Notes: generated by a model from the sequence alone, not told the origin. Counted from the stretch's first letter, positions 51,816 through 61,433 are shown. The stretch is 64,000 nt of DNA from Planctomycetes bacterium GWF2_41_51 (GCA_001825665.1 MHXZ01000029.1:1-64000); one strand, 5' to 3'. Numbers and translations are program-made.

Positions 51816-53666
51816 TTATTTGAGCCATGTTTCCGCAATTATGCTTAAGTCGCCAAATTCAACGCTTTCACTTTTATTTACATCTACTCCATCACACCAT
51901 TGGTTTTGGGTATTGCACTGGTCAAGCCAGCGTTCGGCAAGTAAGGCTATATCTTTGAAATTAATTTGGCAATCGCACGAAATATCGGCTGGTGTGTAGG
52001 GTCTGATTTCAACGGATGATTCAATGGGGAAATTAAATTGCAGATTGTGCCGCTGTTCTATAATGGCAGTTTGTGTGCCGTTGATGCATACCTGCAAGTC
52101 ATAATCAGCGGTGTTCGGTTCTAATATTAATGTGCCTGTGCGGGTGTTATCGGAAGTCAGAGCAGAAAAATCAAAGCTTGCTCTATCGTCCTGGAAATGA
52201 TATTCGACGGATGCGGCGGCATCATCGCCGCTGCCGAGAAAACATTTGAATTTCGGGGTTACTATAAATCCTAAAACTACAAGATTTCCATTGGCCGGCA
52301 TAGTTGGTGTTTTGAGATTGTTGTTACTCATATCGGCCATAAATAAATCTTCAATAACGTTGAGGTGTCCGGTGGTGTTGTGGCCGTGAGTCCATCTGTA
52401 AGTGTCTGTTGTTTTGCTTACATGGAGAAATACGTTGTCTTGTTGTTGTGACGGGACAGCGGCTATAAATTCTGTATCCATTATAATCGGGCACATCCAT
52501 TCAGACTGGTCGTAGGCGATATGGAAATGCGTACCACTTAAATTAGTTGCTGCTTCTTCGGCTCTTCTGACGAAGTATTTATCAGGAACCTGCGCGGGAG
52601 TTCCGCCTACGGCTGCATAGACTTTGTCTCGCCAGTTTGAAACGAGTGTTGCCCATTGGCCGTAATCGGGTATTCCGAAGAGTGCCATTGATGCTCTGAA
52701 TGTGAATGGAAAACGAATAGTGGAAAAGAAAACATTTCCGCCGCCGTTGGAATAGCCAATGATGGATGTAAGGTTCGGGTCAACTTTACCTGGGTAACGG
52801 CGTCTGGTTTCCTGTATGGCATCGTAGATGTCCATAATTTCCAGCCCGCCATCGTCATGGGTTCCGGCGGAGCCATCCCATCCACGGTAATCGACCGCGA
52901 CACAAAAGTATCCATTGCGTGCCATTCTTTCCATAGAATACATTACGGCACCTCGGGTACTTTCATAACCGTGCTGGACAACCATCATTGGAGCGTTATC
53001 TGCATTGACAGGATAAAATGCTCTTGCCCATAGGGGGCTTGTGCCATCGAACGAACTTGAGAATGAAAAATCCTCCCACATTACGACCGGCGGGGTAGGG
53101 TCAGGAATGGTTGTGTAAAATGTCGGGGGCACATATAAATAATTAAGATTGCCGTAGGCAGGGGGCGGCATGATGTTACCGGCATGAGTGCCTGTATAAA
53201 TTTGATTACGAATCGAAATGAGGTCGTCTCTATAACCTGTTATAAAGCTTAAGTCCAGCCAGGGGTCGCCGTCTCCCGCTGTCTCATCGGAAAGAATCAT
53301 ATATTCGGTATTGGAAACGAGTGTAACAGGAACTGCTAATGTTTCATAGGCATAGCCAAACGAATCTTTAGGTGAACTGCTGCTAATGACTGCTGAAGCG
53401 ACTAAAGCGCCGCCAGATACTCGGAAAAGTTCTATCGTGTGAGCGGCCTGCAAAACGCCGCCGTTATATGCGGGATTAACGGGGCGGCCTAAAGCTGTTA
53501 TCTCGAAGGGGGTTTTAGTTCTGAATGAAAAACCAACTCTGCCATTGAAATTATTGCGGGTGCCGGGATATAACTGGTCAAAAACGTTATAGTTTGCAGC
53601 GCTCAAAGCTGATGTACAGGTGAGAATAACAGCGATTAATTTTATCATTCGTTTATTATCTTCCAT
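51816..53666 (-). CDS. Secreted alpha/beta hydrolase with dockerin-like tail
   Basis: A 616-residue secreted protein. A signal peptide covers residues 1 to about 23 (MIKLIAVILTCTSALSA; a start at 53648 is equally possible). A beta-rich domain of about 150 residues precedes a hydrolase core with the nucleophile elbow GYSNGGGN (Ser) and the VVQHGYEST and VAVDYRGWDG loops, resembling S9/esterase-type enzymes; the catalytic Asp and His would lie in the next 200 residues (DLFMAD, THGHN). The C-terminus has two acidic repeats ending in LLAERWL and IIAETWL, like the dockerin-type tails of planctomycete secreted hydrolases. Probably acts on a polysaccharide ester or peptide outside the cell. Confidence 0.85.
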   Translation of the reverse strand: MEDNKRMIKLIAVILTCTSALSAANYNVFDQLYPGTRNNFNGRVGFSFRTKTPFEITALGRPVNPAYNGGVLQAAHTIELFRVSGGALVASAVISSSSPKDSFGYAYETLAVPVTLVSNTEYMILSDETAGDGDPWLDLSFITGYRDDLISIRNQIYTGTHAGNIMPPPAYGNLNYLYVPPTFYTTIPDPTPPVVMWEDFSFSSSFDGTSPLWARAFYPVNADNAPMMVVQHGYESTRGAVMYSMERMARNGYFCVAVDYRGWDGSAGTHDDGGLEIMDIYDAIQETRRRYPGKVDPNLTSIIGYSNGGGNVFFSTIRFPFTFRASMALFGIPDYGQWATLVSNWRDKVYAAVGGTPAQVPDKYFVRRAEEAATNLSGTHFHIAYDQSEWMCPIIMDTEFIAAVPSQQQDNVFLHVSKTTDTYRWTHGHNTTGHLNVIEDLFMADMSNNNLKTPTMPANGNLVVLGFIVTPKFKCFLGSGDDAAASVEYHFQDDRASFDFSALTSDNTRTGTLILEPNTADYDLQVCINGTQTAIIEQRHNLQFNFPIESSVEIRPYTPADISCDCQINFKDIALLAERWLDQCNTQNQWCDGVDVNKSESVEFGDLSIIAETWLK

Positions 53667-53765
53667 ATCCAGACATTATATAATATACGAAACAGGCATG
53701 GTTTAAAACGCCATATTGTTCCTTAAAACCACCAATTTTAGAAATTGGGAAATATGCAATCGGAC

Positions 53766-53794
53766 TTGACAAAATCGGCAAATGGTGTTATTAT
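53766..53794 (+). promoter_or_regulatory. Consensus sigma-70 promoter for ilvBN
   Basis: TTGACA (53766-53771), a 17-bp spacer and TATTAT (53789-53794): near-perfect -35/-10 geometry. It lies about 245 bp before ilvB, leaving a long leader. Confidence 0.8.
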
Positions 53795-54037
53795 CACAGC
53801 TTAAATAAATATTATGGCGCTGTTAGCAGGACGTAAATCCTGATTTGGCAGGCTGTTAATACCCACTGGGTATTTTTACTAACGCGTTGTGCGATTAAGC
53901 AAACTTTTATCCAGCTTCGCTTAACCGCGAATTTAGAACGCAGTTTTTTAAACCTAAGGGTATATAGCTCGTTGCTTAACGGTCGGCACTTCAGAAAAGT
54001 CCAAAAAAGCTTCAGTTAGCTGGAATAAGGAGCAAAA
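53795..54037 (+). promoter_or_regulatory. ilvB leader with possible attenuator
   Basis: The transcript leader contains a ten-codon frame at 53814-53843 (MALLAGRKS) with two leucine codons, then AATACCC (53858-53864) and GGGTATT (53868-53874) in a hairpin followed by TTT, an intrinsic-terminator shape. Leader-peptide attenuation is known for branched-chain amino-acid operons elsewhere; here the peptide is short and only partly Leu-rich. Nothing else is identified from 53880 to the RBS (AAGGAG) before ilvB. Confidence 0.45.
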
Positions 54038-55777
54038 ATGAAAGATTCCACATCCAAGGGGCAATCCGCCCCGGCAAATCAAGATTCACTACCAATTAAA
54101 ACAGGCGCTGAAATTGTTGTCAGTACGCTGATTGAGCAGGGCGTCGAAACGATGTTCGGTTATCTCGGCGGAGTGGTATTGCCGCTGTTTGATAAACTTT
54201 ATGATGCGCCAATCAATTTTATAATTCCACGGCACGAGCAGGGCGGCTGTCACATGGCGGACGGTTATGCGCGGGCGAGCGGGAAGGTCGGCGTTATGGT
54301 TGCGACGAGCGGGCCGGGCGCGTGCAATCTTGTTACTGGAATCGCAAACGCGATGATGGATTCTGTTCCGCTGGTTGTGCTGACGGGGCAGGTTCGCACA
54401 GACCTTATAGGAAATGACGCGTTTCAGGAAGCGGATACGACGGGTATTACGCGGCCGATTACAAAACATAATATGATTGTCAAAGACGTAAACGATTTGC
54501 AACAGGCGATTCGTGAGGCGTTTTATATTGCAAAGACGGGTCGGCCGGGGCCAGTGCTTATCGATATTCCGGTTGATGTTGAAGTTACAAAAGCTCACGT
54601 TAAACCTCTTGATGAGATTTCTTTGGCTGGGTATAAGCCGCAGGTTAAAGGGCATCATCGGCAGATAACGATGGCGGCGGAAGAAATAAATAAATCTGAA
54701 AAGCCGGTGCTTTATGTCGGCGGCGGAGTTATTTCGGCTAATGCGGCGGAAGAATTGCGGACGTTTGCGAAGAAGGCGAATCTGCCGGTTACGATGACGC
54801 TGATGGGACTTGGGGCTTATGACCAGACGCAGGCGGAATCGCTTGATATGCTTGGAATGCACGGAACGGCTTATGCGAATTACGCTGTTCAGGAATGCGA
54901 TTTGCTGATTGCGGTTGGTTCGCGGTTCGATGACAGAGTAACGGGCAAGATTAAGACTTTTGCACCGAATGCGAAGTTTATTCATATCGATATTGACCCG
55001 AGCAGTATCAGTAAAAATGTTAATGTTCATATTCCTGTTGTCGGGGACGCGAAATATATTCTCGGCGAACTGACGAAGGAAGTAAAATATAAAGAACGAA
55101 AAGAATGGTTTGCGAAAATCGCGGAATGGAAATCGAAATATCCGCTGCGATACGATAACAAGAGCGCGAATATCAAGCCGCAGTATGTTATCGAGCAGAT
55201 TTGGGAAGCGACGAAAGATAATGCGATAATCGTTACGGGTGTCGGGCAGCATCAGATGTGGACGGCGCAGTTTTATAAACATACTCAGCCGAGGCATTTT
55301 ATTACGTCGGGCGGACTTGGAACAATGGGGTTCGGGTTGCCTGCGGCAATCGGTGCGCAAATCGCAAAGCCTGATATGACGGTTATTGATATTGACGGCG
55401 ACAGCAGTTTCAATATGACGATGAACGAACTTTGCACGGCGGTTCAATATGAGCTTCCTGTTAAGGTTTGCATATTGAATAACGGATATATGGGAATGGT
55501 TCGGCAGTGGCAGGAACTGTTCTATGGCAAACGATATTCGAAAAGCTCGCTGCGGAGTCCGGAGTTTGCGGCGGTTGCGGAGGCTTTCGGTGCGGTCGGA
55601 ATTATGATCGATAAGAAAAGCGAAGTAAAGAACGGCATTGCTAAAATGCTTAAAGAGAAACGGCCGTGCGTTGTCGATTTCAGGGTCGAACGTGAAGAAA
55701 ATGTCTGGCCAATGGTTCCGGCAGGAAAGAGTCTGCACGAAATGGACGGTTTGGATATTTTTGAGAGTATGGCATAA
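54038..55777 (+). CDS. ilvB: Acetolactate synthase large subunit
   Basis: A 579-residue thiamine-diphosphate enzyme; it makes acetolactate from pyruvate for Val, Leu and Ile synthesis. Markers: TMFGYLGGVVLPL, IPRHEQGGCHMADGYARASG (TPP-activating Glu), PGACNLVTGIANAMMDSVP, and IDIDGDSSFNMTMNEL with NNGYMGMVRQWQ (the TPP-Mg motif). Length is normal. It has its own leader and promoter and is followed by ilvN after 80 bp. An equally long antisense frame is not a gene. Confidence 0.96.
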   Translation: MKDSTSKGQSAPANQDSLPIKTGAEIVVSTLIEQGVETMFGYLGGVVLPLFDKLYDAPINFIIPRHEQGGCHMADGYARASGKVGVMVATSGPGACNLVTGIANAMMDSVPLVVLTGQVRTDLIGNDAFQEADTTGITRPITKHNMIVKDVNDLQQAIREAFYIAKTGRPGPVLIDIPVDVEVTKAHVKPLDEISLAGYKPQVKGHHRQITMAAEEINKSEKPVLYVGGGVISANAAEELRTFAKKANLPVTMTLMGLGAYDQTQAESLDMLGMHGTAYANYAVQECDLLIAVGSRFDDRVTGKIKTFAPNAKFIHIDIDPSSISKNVNVHIPVVGDAKYILGELTKEVKYKERKEWFAKIAEWKSKYPLRYDNKSANIKPQYVIEQIWEATKDNAIIVTGVGQHQMWTAQFYKHTQPRHFITSGGLGTMGFGLPAAIGAQIAKPDMTVIDIDGDSSFNMTMNELCTAVQYELPVKVCILNNGYMGMVRQWQELFYGKRYSKSSLRSPEFAAVAEAFGAVGIMIDKKSEVKNGIAKMLKEKRPCVVDFRVEREENVWPMVPAGKSLHEMDGLDIFESMA

Positions 55778-55857
55778 CGAAAACGGATAACGGTTGCGGT
55801 TGAGCGGCTCGTTTGGGTTGCGTTTATCGTAAATCGTTTTCATACGAAAGGTGAGAT

Positions 55858-56355
55858 ATGAAACATATAATCAGCGCATTAGTTCAGAATAAGCCGGGCG
55901 TTCTTGCGCATGTTGCGGGAATGTTTGCGGCACGGGCATTTAATATAGATTCGCTGGCGGTCGGGCGGACAGACGATCCGGCTCTTAGCAGAATGACAAT
56001 AGTTGTTGTCGGCGATGATAAGGTTGTTGAGCAGGTGCGGAAACAGCTTGAGAAAATAGTCGAGATTGTGAAGGTTCAGGATTTTTCGTTTAAGGATGTT
56101 ATCGCGCACGATTTGATGCTGATGTGCGTTAATGCACCGCCGGAGAAAAGGCACGAGATTGTTGCGCTTGTCGAAATGTTCAAAGGGAAAGTCGTTGATA
56201 TCGGGACGAAATTCGTAATGGTCGAACTTGCAGATAGCGAAGATAAACTTGAAGCTTTTATTGATGCGTGCAAACCGTATGGAATAAAAAATATGGTTCG
56301 GACCGGAACTGTGGCGATGGCGAGATTGAGCCAGCAGGCGGTGATAAACGAATAG
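55858..56355 (+). CDS. ilvN: Acetolactate synthase small subunit
   Basis: A 165-residue regulatory subunit. The N-terminal ACT domain reads ISALVQNKPGVLAHVAGMFA then RAFNIDSLAVGRTDDP; the second domain contains IVALVEMFKGKVVDIG. ACT domains bind valine and give feedback inhibition of IlvB. It stands directly after ilvB with AAAGGTGAG before the ATG. Confidence 0.95.
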   Translation: MKHIISALVQNKPGVLAHVAGMFAARAFNIDSLAVGRTDDPALSRMTIVVVGDDKVVEQVRKQLEKIVEIVKVQDFSFKDVIAHDLMLMCVNAPPEKRHEIVALVEMFKGKVVDIGTKFVMVELADSEDKLEAFIDACKPYGIKNMVRTGTVAMARLSQQAVINE

Positions 56356-56366
56356 CGGTTTTAGTA

Positions 56367-57389
56367 TTACTGTGGCGGGGGAGTTGTGGAATTGCGGATT
56401 GTCAGTTCCTGCTTGAGCTTTATTAATTTGGGCTTATAATCAGCGGGCGAGTTGAGATTTTCAAGGAGCGTTTCGGCGGCGATGCGGCCAATCTGGCGAA
56501 GCGGTACGCCAATTGTCGTCAGAGTTGGCGTAACAATGGTACACATATACTCATCGTTGAAACAAAGCAGACTCGTCTGTTTTGGGATTTGAATTTCCAA
56601 AGCGTGCGCTCCGTGAAGAATTTTAATTGCTTCGACATGGTCGTAGGCGAGAATTACGGTTGCCTGATGCTTCAAAACAACAGAAGCGAGAAACGCGGGC
56701 GCGGAATTGAAAATTTTATCGTGGCCTTCAATTGGTTTAAGGTCATATTCCTCTAAGGTTGCCAGATAAGTATTGTGTCGGTCTTCGATACTTCTGTGTT
56801 TTTTGTGGCCTGCGGTAGGGCCTGCATAAGCGATGCGTCGATGGCCGAGTTCGTACAAATAACCAATTGCGCGGCGTGTTGCCTCGATGTCGTCAGGAAT
56901 TACTGAAGAACCGTTAGGGCCGCTGACGCCATTGATGACGACGTAGGGCAGGTGATCTTTTTCCATGACTTCGATAGTTCGCTGGGAACATTCCTGCATC
57001 ACAATAGCGCCGTCGATTCGCCAGGCTGGAAGCTCAGTATCGCTTTTTTCGAGATTCGGGACAGAAACGCAGACGTCATAACCGCGAGTATGAAGAGCGC
57101 GAACGGAAGCGTTGATAATTGTTTGATAGATGTTGCCGGGCCAGCCGATAATAAGGTCTGTGCCGAGAACGGCAATCATTTTTGTCTGACGCTGAACGAG
57201 ATTCCTGGCGGCGAGGTTGGGGCGATAGCCTAATTGTGCGGCAACGTCGAGAATTTTGGTGCGAACGACCTGGCTGACTGAAAAACCGTGTTTGTAATTG
57301 TCATTTAGAACGCGGCTGACGGTTGCCTGACTGACGCCGCATTTCTCGGCGATTTGACGGACAGTTGGTATTTGATTGTTCTCGGCCAT
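56367..57389 (-). CDS. LacI-family transcriptional regulator
   Basis: A 340-residue repressor-type protein. The N-terminal helix-turn-helix is TVRQIAEKCGVSQATVSRVL with the hinge GYRPNLAARNL; residues from about 65 form the periplasmic-binding-protein-like sensor domain (YVVINGVSGPNGSSVIPDD, GHRRIAYAGPTAGHKKH). Such proteins usually respond to a sugar. It is placed between ilvN and ilvC on the opposite strand, but that location does not by itself make it an ilv regulator. An inverted repeat CAAGT-8-ACTTG at 57481-57498, upstream of both this gene and ilvC, could be an operator. Confidence 0.92.
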   Translation of the reverse strand: MAENNQIPTVRQIAEKCGVSQATVSRVLNDNYKHGFSVSQVVRTKILDVAAQLGYRPNLAARNLVQRQTKMIAVLGTDLIIGWPGNIYQTIINASVRALHTRGYDVCVSVPNLEKSDTELPAWRIDGAIVMQECSQRTIEVMEKDHLPYVVINGVSGPNGSSVIPDDIEATRRAIGYLYELGHRRIAYAGPTAGHKKHRSIEDRHNTYLATLEEYDLKPIEGHDKIFNSAPAFLASVVLKHQATVILAYDHVEAIKILHGAHALEIQIPKQTSLLCFNDEYMCTIVTPTLTTIGVPLRQIGRIAAETLLENLNSPADYKPKLIKLKQELTIRNSTTPPPQ

Positions 57390-57578
57390 TGTTTTTGTCT
57401 AATAATGCCGATATTTCGGCAAGAATAATGCGTTAATGTCAGGTATAAAACTTAATTATAGCTAATATTGATACGAAAGACAAGTTGATATTTACTTGCA
57501 ATTATGCCGGTATCAGTGTAAAAATAAGCAGAATAGGATGCCAAACAATTTATAAAGTTTTATTAGGAGTTACTTAAA

Positions 57579-58580
57579 ATGGCAAAAATTTATTATCAAA
57601 AACAGGCACCAATAACACCGCTTAAGGGAAAAAAAGTGGCGGTTGTCGGATACGGCAGTCAGGGACATGCTCATAGTCTGAACCTTCGAGACAGCGGTAT
57701 TAAAGTTGCGGTTGCAGAGCTGAAAGGCACAGCTAATTTTAAACTTGCGCAAAAACACGGGTTCAAGCCGAGCGACATTAAAAAGGCAATGGAAGACGCG
57801 GCTCTGATAATTATTACTCTGCCGGATGAGATGCAGGCAGGGATTTATGAGAACCAGATTAAGCCGAATTTGAAGGCCGGTCAGACACTTGGATTCTGTC
57901 ACGGATTCAATATTCATTTCAAATATATCGTTCCGCCAAAAGATGTGAACGTTGTTATGATAGCTCCGAAAGGGCCGGGACATCTTGTTCGCAGCGAATA
58001 TGAAAAAGGCGGCGGCGTACCGTGCATCGTGGCAGTTGAACAGAACGCAACAGGCGACGCAATGAAAATCGCGCTTGCGTGGGGCAACGGAGTCGGCGGA
58101 GCAAGGGCGGGCATTATTCAGACAACCTACAAAGAAGAAACAGAAACCGATTTGTTCGGCGAACAGGTAGTTCTTTGCGGCGGATTGACAGCTTTGATTA
58201 AAGCAGGATTTAATACACTCGTAGAAGCAGGATACCAGCCGGAGATAGCATATTTCGAATGCATGCATGAAGTGAAGCTTATTGTTGATTTGATGTATCA
58301 GGGCGGAATGAGCTATATGAGATACAGCATTTCCAATACGGCAGAATACGGCGATTTGACAAGAGGCCCAAGAATCGTAACCGACAAGACCCGCGCAGAG
58401 ATGAAGAAAATCCTTGCTGAAATAACAAGCGGCAAATTTGCGAAAGAATGGGTCGGCGAATACAAGGGCGGAATGAAGAAATTCAACGCATTGTATAAAA
58501 AAGATTATAACTGCAAACTGGAAACAGTCGGCAGAAAACTTCGCAAAATGATGAAGTGGATACACGCGAAAGAAGTTTAA
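57579..58580 (+). CDS. ilvC: Ketol-acid reductoisomerase, class I
   Basis: A 333-residue short (class I) KARI, second enzyme of branched-chain amino-acid synthesis. The NADPH-binding loop is [37 protein letters not shown] and the Mg-binding region ([26 protein letters not shown]) are conserved. RBS AGGAG precedes the ATG. The antisense frame of the same length is a shadow. Confidence 0.96.
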   Translation: MAKIYYQKQAPITPLKGKKVAVVGYGSQGHAHSLNLRDSGIKVAVAELKGTANFKLAQKHGFKPSDIKKAMEDAALIIITLPDEMQAGIYENQIKPNLKAGQTLGFCHGFNIHFKYIVPPKDVNVVMIAPKGPGHLVRSEYEKGGGVPCIVAVEQNATGDAMKIALAWGNGVGGARAGIIQTTYKEETETDLFGEQVVLCGGLTALIKAGFNTLVEAGYQPEIAYFECMHEVKLIVDLMYQGGMSYMRYSISNTAEYGDLTRGPRIVTDKTRAEMKKILAEITSGKFAKEWVGEYKGGMKKFNALYKKDYNCKLETVGRKLRKMMKWIHAKEV

Positions 58581-58637
58581 AACAGAACATAGAATTCAGA
58601 ACTCAGAAAACAGAAACTTAATTGAAAGGAATTCGCT

Positions 58638-59417
58638 GTGAAACATAGATGTTTATTGGCAGCAGTTCTAACGTCTATCGCGGGAATGTTTTTAACGGGC
58701 TGCGGAATTGAAGAGCCGCTGGAAAGATTGTGGTTCGAAGAGCCGCCCTATACAAACCAGTTACCGGAGGCGTATCGAAAAATCGAAGTTCAAAAGACGA
58801 CAAGTGCCGAAGTTCTGGATATGGTAAAACAATACTATAAGGAACTTGTCAGCCAAAGCGAAAGCACGGTTGCATGCTGGGGCGAAAAGAAAGACACCTC
58901 GCAGTTCTGGGTTACTATGGTGGCGTTCGATGAAGAGAATTACAATGTCGCGCGCAAATATTTTCTCGCGGTAGATGAAAAGGCTTGGCATCTTCATAAT
59001 GAAAACCAAAATCTTAGGTTCGACAGCCAGGTAGCGTTGGATGAACAGACGCTTTCTGAGGCTTATACGAGTGAAAACGAAAGGCGAATCGCGATAGTTA
59101 AAAAGCTTCTTGAGATAAGCCGCGATGATTTTACCGAAGTGAAACACGACAGCAGAGTGCTTAACGAAGGCGCAATGCTGGCCAATCAAATGTACGAGAG
59201 AATTCTATATGTTCTGAACGAATCGCCTGCACTTGCGGCGAGACTTGCTGAACCGAACGGGCTCGATTATAAGAGTCTTGCTTTCGATAAAAGCAGGGCT
59301 GGGCTGTATATCGACGATGTGAATAACATCGTTACAACGAAAGTGCGAATCGGTGATGTTAAGAAACTTTGGAATATAAAATATTGGCGAAACGAAAAAG
59401 GTGAGGTCATCTATTAA
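58638..59417 (+). CDS. Putative lipoprotein of unknown function
   Basis: A 259-residue protein with a lipoprotein signal: hydrophobic LAAVLTSIAGMFLTGC with the lipobox LTGC (Cys about residue 22). The mature part is mainly helical and charged, with no recognised domain. It lies 58 bp after ilvC with AAAGGA before the GTG at 58638, and is followed by a strong terminator, so it could be co-transcribed with ilvC. It is likely attached to a membrane, facing the periplasm. Confidence 0.8.
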   Translation: MKHRCLLAAVLTSIAGMFLTGCGIEEPLERLWFEEPPYTNQLPEAYRKIEVQKTTSAEVLDMVKQYYKELVSQSESTVACWGEKKDTSQFWVTMVAFDEENYNVARKYFLAVDEKAWHLHNENQNLRFDSQVALDEQTLSEAYTSENERRIAIVKKLLEISRDDFTEVKHDSRVLNEGAMLANQMYERILYVLNESPALAARLAEPNGLDYKSLAFDKSRAGLYIDDVNNIVTTKVRIGDVKKLWNIKYWRNEKGEVIY

Positions 59418-59437
59418 ATTGCAGAAGTATTAAATTT

Positions 59438-59468
59438 AAAGGCCGGCAAAGATATGCCGGCCTTTTTT
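59438..59468 (+). terminator. Intrinsic terminator after the lipoprotein gene
   Basis: AAAGGCCGGCA (59438-59448) pairs with TGCCGGCCTTT (59455-59465), loop AAGATA, followed by TTT and TGTTT. It lies between convergent genes and can also work on the minus strand, where AAATTT follows. Confidence 0.9.
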
Positions 59469-59490
59469 GTTTCATTAAAATGGTAAAGGA

Positions 59491-60267
59491 TTATTTTTGC
59501 TTTTCCTTAGTTAATTTCTTAATCATAGGTTCCATAGCTTTTGCCCAAATTTCATATCCTTTTTCGCGGGGGTGGAGCAAATCAGGCATTACATCTCTTG
59601 GAAGTTCGCCTTTTTTATTCAGGAATTTTTTGTTTATATCCAAATAATAAACCGTTTTGTTATCAGCGATTTTTGAGAAAAGCTTACTTGCCTTGTCGTT
59701 CTTTGCCCACTGGTCATTGTAGGAAGCATCCTGTTCTTTGATTTTACGCTGCTCGGCTGTGCCACGTGGGAAAATCGCAAGCAGAAGAATTTTTGTGTTG
59801 GGCAATCTTGTTCTAAGCTGACAAACGATCGCCTTGACGCCGTCGGCAATTTCTTCGGCAGTATTGTCATTTCCGTTGGAATTATTTGTGCCAATCATAA
59901 TGACTGCCAATTTTGGGTTAATGTCGTTCACTTCGCCATTTTCAATCCGCCAAAGGACGTGCTGAGTTCTGTCGCCGCTGAAACCCATGTTTACGGCATT
60001 TCTGTTTGCGTAATATTGATCCCAAACCGGTTTGCCTGATTTTTCCCAACCGTGAGTGATGGAATCGCCAATCATTATAATATCAACATTGCCCTGTTTG
60101 ATTCTTTCGAGGATGGCGTTATGACGAGGCATCCACCAGTCCGAATCTCTGCTTACGGGAGTAACAGCTTCGTGCGAACCGAGTTTTACATCACAGGGGT
60201 TTTGGGCTGCGAATGCAAGAGAAGACAAAATAGAATAACAGAATAATGTGAGCAGTAATTTCTTCAT
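59491..60267 (-). CDS. Secreted SGNH/GDSL hydrolase
   Basis: A 258-residue secreted esterase-type protein (PAF-acetylhydrolase-like). The signal peptide ends around LSSLAFAAQ. SGNH blocks: IIMIGDSITHGW (Ser), NMGFSGDR (Gly), VIMIGTNNSNG (Asn) and PDLLHPREKGYEIWA (Asp-x-x-His). Relatives remove acetyl groups from polysaccharides or glycans; the substrate is unknown. The ATG at 60267 has AAAGGTG at a good distance; the one at 60276 has not. Confidence 0.9.
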   Translation of the reverse strand: MKKLLLTLFCYSILSSLAFAAQNPCDVKLGSHEAVTPVSRDSDWWMPRHNAILERIKQGNVDIIMIGDSITHGWEKSGKPVWDQYYANRNAVNMGFSGDRTQHVLWRIENGEVNDINPKLAVIMIGTNNSNGNDNTAEEIADGVKAIVCQLRTRLPNTKILLLAIFPRGTAEQRKIKEQDASYNDQWAKNDKASKLFSKIADNKTVYYLDINKKFLNKKGELPRDVMPDLLHPREKGYEIWAKAMEPMIKKLTKEKQK

Positions 60268-60288
60268 AAATAACACCTTTCAAAAAAG

Positions 60289-61290
60289 TTAATTTGCAAG
60301 AAGCCAATTTGCAATATTAAAGTAAAAAATTAGAGTGACAACATCAGAAACGGCCAGAACAATCGGGCCGGATGCGATTTTCGGGTCAAAGTGAAATTTT
60401 CGAATCAATGTGGGTATTATGATTCCTAAAAGGCACGCGCTTGTCATCGAAAGAAAGATGCTTAACAGAATGACAATAGTGGCAGTTAATTGGTTTTTCC
60501 ATAAAAGCGCGATAAGGCCGACGGAAATACCTCCGCCGAGACCGAGTACTAAAGCGATGAAGATTTCCAATTGAAGAGTTTTAAAAAAATGCTTCCAATA
60601 AATTCTCTTTGCGGATAAAGCCTGCAAGGTGATTGTCATGGACTGCATACTGACGCTTTCGGCAAGAGCGAGGATGATGGTGATAAATAAAGCCAGCATT
60701 GTAATTTGACTAATGAGCAATTCGTATCTGCCGGCGATAAAAGCGCAGATGATTCCGCTTGCGATATTGAAAAGCAGCCATGGGAAACGGTCTTTGAAAC
60801 TTGCCATCATCGAGAGTCTTCTGCCGTGAGCGAGGTGGATACCTATGAGCTGAAAAATATTGTCCTGCTCGCTTTTTCGGGCGAAAGCATTTACTTCATC
60901 GGTGAAAAGAGAAATGTCAATCACACCTTCTATTTTTTTATGTTTGTCCACTATCGGCAAAGCAAGGTAACGATGCTCCATGAATTTATGGCAGGCATCG
61001 AGTACGGTAGCATCATTATGAATCGAAACAACCTTTTCTATCATAATATCAGCCAATTTCTGCTTATGGTCCGCGTTCAATAATCTTCTCAGCGGCAATA
61101 CGCCGACAAGGGCCTGATTTTCATCGACAATATAGATGTAAACGATTTCGTCAGTGATGTTGTGGTTGCGAAGAAATTCAAGAGCTTGTGTGACGGTATC
61201 GTTTTGCGGGAGCGCAACAACATTTTTACCCGCGTATTTTATAACTGGGTCATTTAAACGGTCTGTCCTGATTTTTGCTGTCAACGGCAA
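60289..61290 (-). CDS. MgtE-type magnesium channel, N-domain lacking
   Basis: A 333-residue protein. Residues 25-140 form two CBS domains (YIYIVDENQALVGVLPLRRLL, then YLALPIVDKHKKIEGVIDI), and residues from about 180 five membrane helices of the MgtE pore type (ALFITIILALAESVSMQS; SGPIVLAVSDVVTLIFYF). The usual N-terminal superhelical domain of MgtE (about 130 residues) is missing, so magnesium gating would depend on CBS alone. Such short forms are known. Probably imports Mg2+. It starts 143 bp downstream of the ATP-cone gene on the same strand. Confidence 0.85.
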   Translation of the reverse strand: MPLTAKIRTDRLNDPVIKYAGKNVVALPQNDTVTQALEFLRNHNITDEIVYIYIVDENQALVGVLPLRRLLNADHKQKLADIMIEKVVSIHNDATVLDACHKFMEHRYLALPIVDKHKKIEGVIDISLFTDEVNAFARKSEQDNIFQLIGIHLAHGRRLSMMASFKDRFPWLLFNIASGIICAFIAGRYELLISQITMLALFITIILALAESVSMQSMTITLQALSAKRIYWKHFFKTLQLEIFIALVLGLGGGISVGLIALLWKNQLTATIVILLSIFLSMTSACLLGIIIPTLIRKFHFDPKIASGPIVLAVSDVVTLIFYFNIANWLLAN

Positions 61291-61433
61291 TGCTCCATAG
61301 GCTTGTGATAAACGATAAATCTTTGTTTACTTTTTGGCAAGAATAAATTGGGATTGCTGCATAAATGCATAAAAAAAATCAGGCAGCAAAAGTCTTAGCA
61401 GGCGATGGATTTCATTTTCTTCTATCCTTACCT

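Noticed and set aside
54089-55843. 584-residue open frame antisense to ilvB
   Set aside because: It lies wholly opposite the well-conserved ilvB, has Arg/Asn/His-rich random-looking composition and no domain; it arises from the codon bias of ilvB.
57570-58565. 331-residue open frame antisense to ilvC
   Set aside because: Same situation: the exact mirror of a conserved gene, Cys/Phe-rich and without any known motif.
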